Shown here piece by piece: positions 63,301 to 64,000 of a stretch of 64,000 nt of DNA. The notes beneath the pieces were generated by a model. That model saw only the letters and a program-made list of their open reading frames with translations, was not told the origin of the DNA and did no database searches. How positions within the stretch are numbered: position 1 is the stretch's first letter; each line of letters starts with the position of its first letter. Both the position numbers and the translations under genes were made by a program. The DNA is from an uncultured Bacteroidota bacterium (GTDB taxonomy: Bacteria; Bacteroidota; Bacteroidia; Chitinophagales; Chitinophagaceae). The stretch covers positions 21,180-85,179 of the forward strand of contig CAIPJS010000076.1 of the NCBI GenBank assembly GCA_903865435.1, given 5' to 3'.

Positions 63301-64000
63301 ATGTCAGAATTGAAATTACCAAGATTGTTAGCAGCTGCTAAAGAATTCAATATCGGTCAAGATACCTTGATTGAATTCTTAGTGAAAAAAGGTTTTCCCA
63401 AAGACGACCTTAAGCCCACTGCTAAATTAACTGAGGATCAGTATTATTCTTTGCAAGCAGAGTTTCAAAGTGATAAAGTAGCTAGAAACAAAGCAGACCA
63501 TGTAGAATTGCCAAAGAATGCTGTTGCCGATAAAGACAAGGCAAAAAAACCTGTTGTGGCTGAAGTAGTAGAAGCCCCTAAAGTAGAAGTGGCAAAGCCA
63601 GCTGAAACAAAAGCATGGCCTTCTGCAGAGGAACCAAAACCAGAAATCAAAGAAGTTGAGCAACCAAAGAAAACCAAAATAGTTAGTCCCGAAATAGAGT
63701 CCCCAAAAGTGGTGGACAAAATTGATCTTTCCTTAATAGATTCTTCTACAAGACCTAAAAAATCTGCTAAAAAAGCAGAAGAACCTGCTGCAACAACTCC
63801 TAAAGAGCCCGTTGCAAAAAAATCTACTAAAAAAGAGGATGATGCGAAAGCCGCTGAAGAAAAGAAAGCGAAAGCCGCTCCAGTAGATCATTCCATTGCA
63901 CCTGAAAACGTGCATGGAAAAATTGAAAATATTGCTACCAAAAAATTAGAAGGTCCTAAAGTAATGGGCAAAATTGAATTGCCTATTAATAGCGATACAC
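63301..64000 (+). CDS. infB: Translation initiation factor IF-2, N-terminal part (3' end outside window)
   Basis: The frame opens at ATG 63301 and runs off the window, so the ORF track missed it. The first 50 residues (LPRLLAAAKEFNIGQDTLIEFLVKKGF, KPTAKLTEDQYYSL) match the small helical IF2-N domain. A long Lys/Ala/Glu/Pro-rich linker follows (VVEAPKVEVAKPAETK, RPKKSAKKAEEPAATT), typical of Bacteroidota IF-2. The GTPase domain is beyond the edge. IF-2 delivers initiator tRNA to the ribosome. The gene lies 69 bp after nusA; TATATTTG at 63249-63256 resembles an internal -7 element, though without a proper -33. Confidence 0.94.
   Translation, partial: MSELKLPRLLAAAKEFNIGQDTLIEFLVKKGFPKDDLKPTAKLTEDQYYSLQAEFQSDKVARNKADHVELPKNAVADKDKAKKPVVAEVVEAPKVEVAKPAETKAWPSAEEPKPEIKEVEQPKKTKIVSPEIESPKVVDKIDLSLIDSSTRPKKSAKKAEEPAATTPKEPVAKKSTKKEDDAKAAEEKKAKAAPVDHSIAPENVHGKIENIATKKLEGPKVMGKIELPINSDT

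Overview
The window is about 64 kb of AT-rich chromosome from a member of the Bacteroidota, most likely Chitinophagaceae or a close relative. The evidence is a SusC/SusD pair, an Oar-like TonB receptor, a RimP-NusA-IF2 operon next to a DUF4834 gene, several near-exact TAnnTTTG-type -7 elements, almost no Shine-Dalgarno sequences, and many exported proteins whose signal peptides end in A-Q. No rRNA, tRNA, CRISPR, transposase, integrase or phage gene was seen, and no gene-free stretch exceeds 300 bases. This is core and ordinary accessory chromosome, not a mobile island. The family-level placement is an inference.

Layout. (1) 1-2.8 kb: 3' end of a DEAD-box helicase, a Tat-type NIF3-like protein, PhnA, a tiny basic ORF missing from the ORF track, and a DUF4337 protein. 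(2) 2.9-10.9 kb: an RND efflux operon (TolC-like, adaptor lipoprotein, pump) followed by a YVTN propeller, then after a terminator an outer-membrane protein and a six-helix half MFS protein. (3) 10.9-18.3 kb: two tandem HGSNAT-like membrane acyltransferases, a convergent LTA-synthase-like sulfatase-fold enzyme, and a large secreted protein ending in a TonB plug but no barrel. (4) 18.3-30.5 kb: an AAA+/VWA pair, CDGSH protein, alcohol dehydrogenase, DUF2461, a di-haem cytochrome c peroxidase gene broken by an in-frame TAA, glpD-rhodanese, a TolB-like propeller, a Tat-exported Gfo/Idh/MocA oxidoreductase and a BamA-like barrel. (5) 30.5-38.7 kb: VF530, an RluE-type pseudouridine synthase, ppk-ppx, an LpxH-like phosphatase with a TIGR00661 glycosyltransferase, threonine dehydratase and a phytanoyl-CoA dioxygenase-like protein. 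(6) 38.8-49.1 kb: SusC-SusD with a strong terminator, then xylB-xylA followed closely by an AdiC-like permease and a DDAH/arginine-deiminase-fold hydrolase. (7) 49.1-57 kb: GNAT, ClC channel, CBU_0592 protein, carbonic anhydrase, GH29 fucosidase, and an Oar-like TonB receptor with three 23-bp direct repeats upstream. (8) 57-64 kb: ArsC, divergent ald/Lrp, a PaiB-like protein, VOC, HAD, DUF4834, and the rimP-nusA-infB operon, whose leader carries a terminator-like hairpin.

The genes suggest an aerobic heterotroph living on plant or algal sugars (SusCD, xylose, fucose), amino acids and glycerol phosphate, with polyphosphate storage. I see no clear new defence or mobile system. The most unusual items are the rimP leader hairpin, the iterated sites before the Oar-like receptor, the adaptor without a hairpin domain, the nonsense codon in the peroxidase gene and the barrel-less plug protein.
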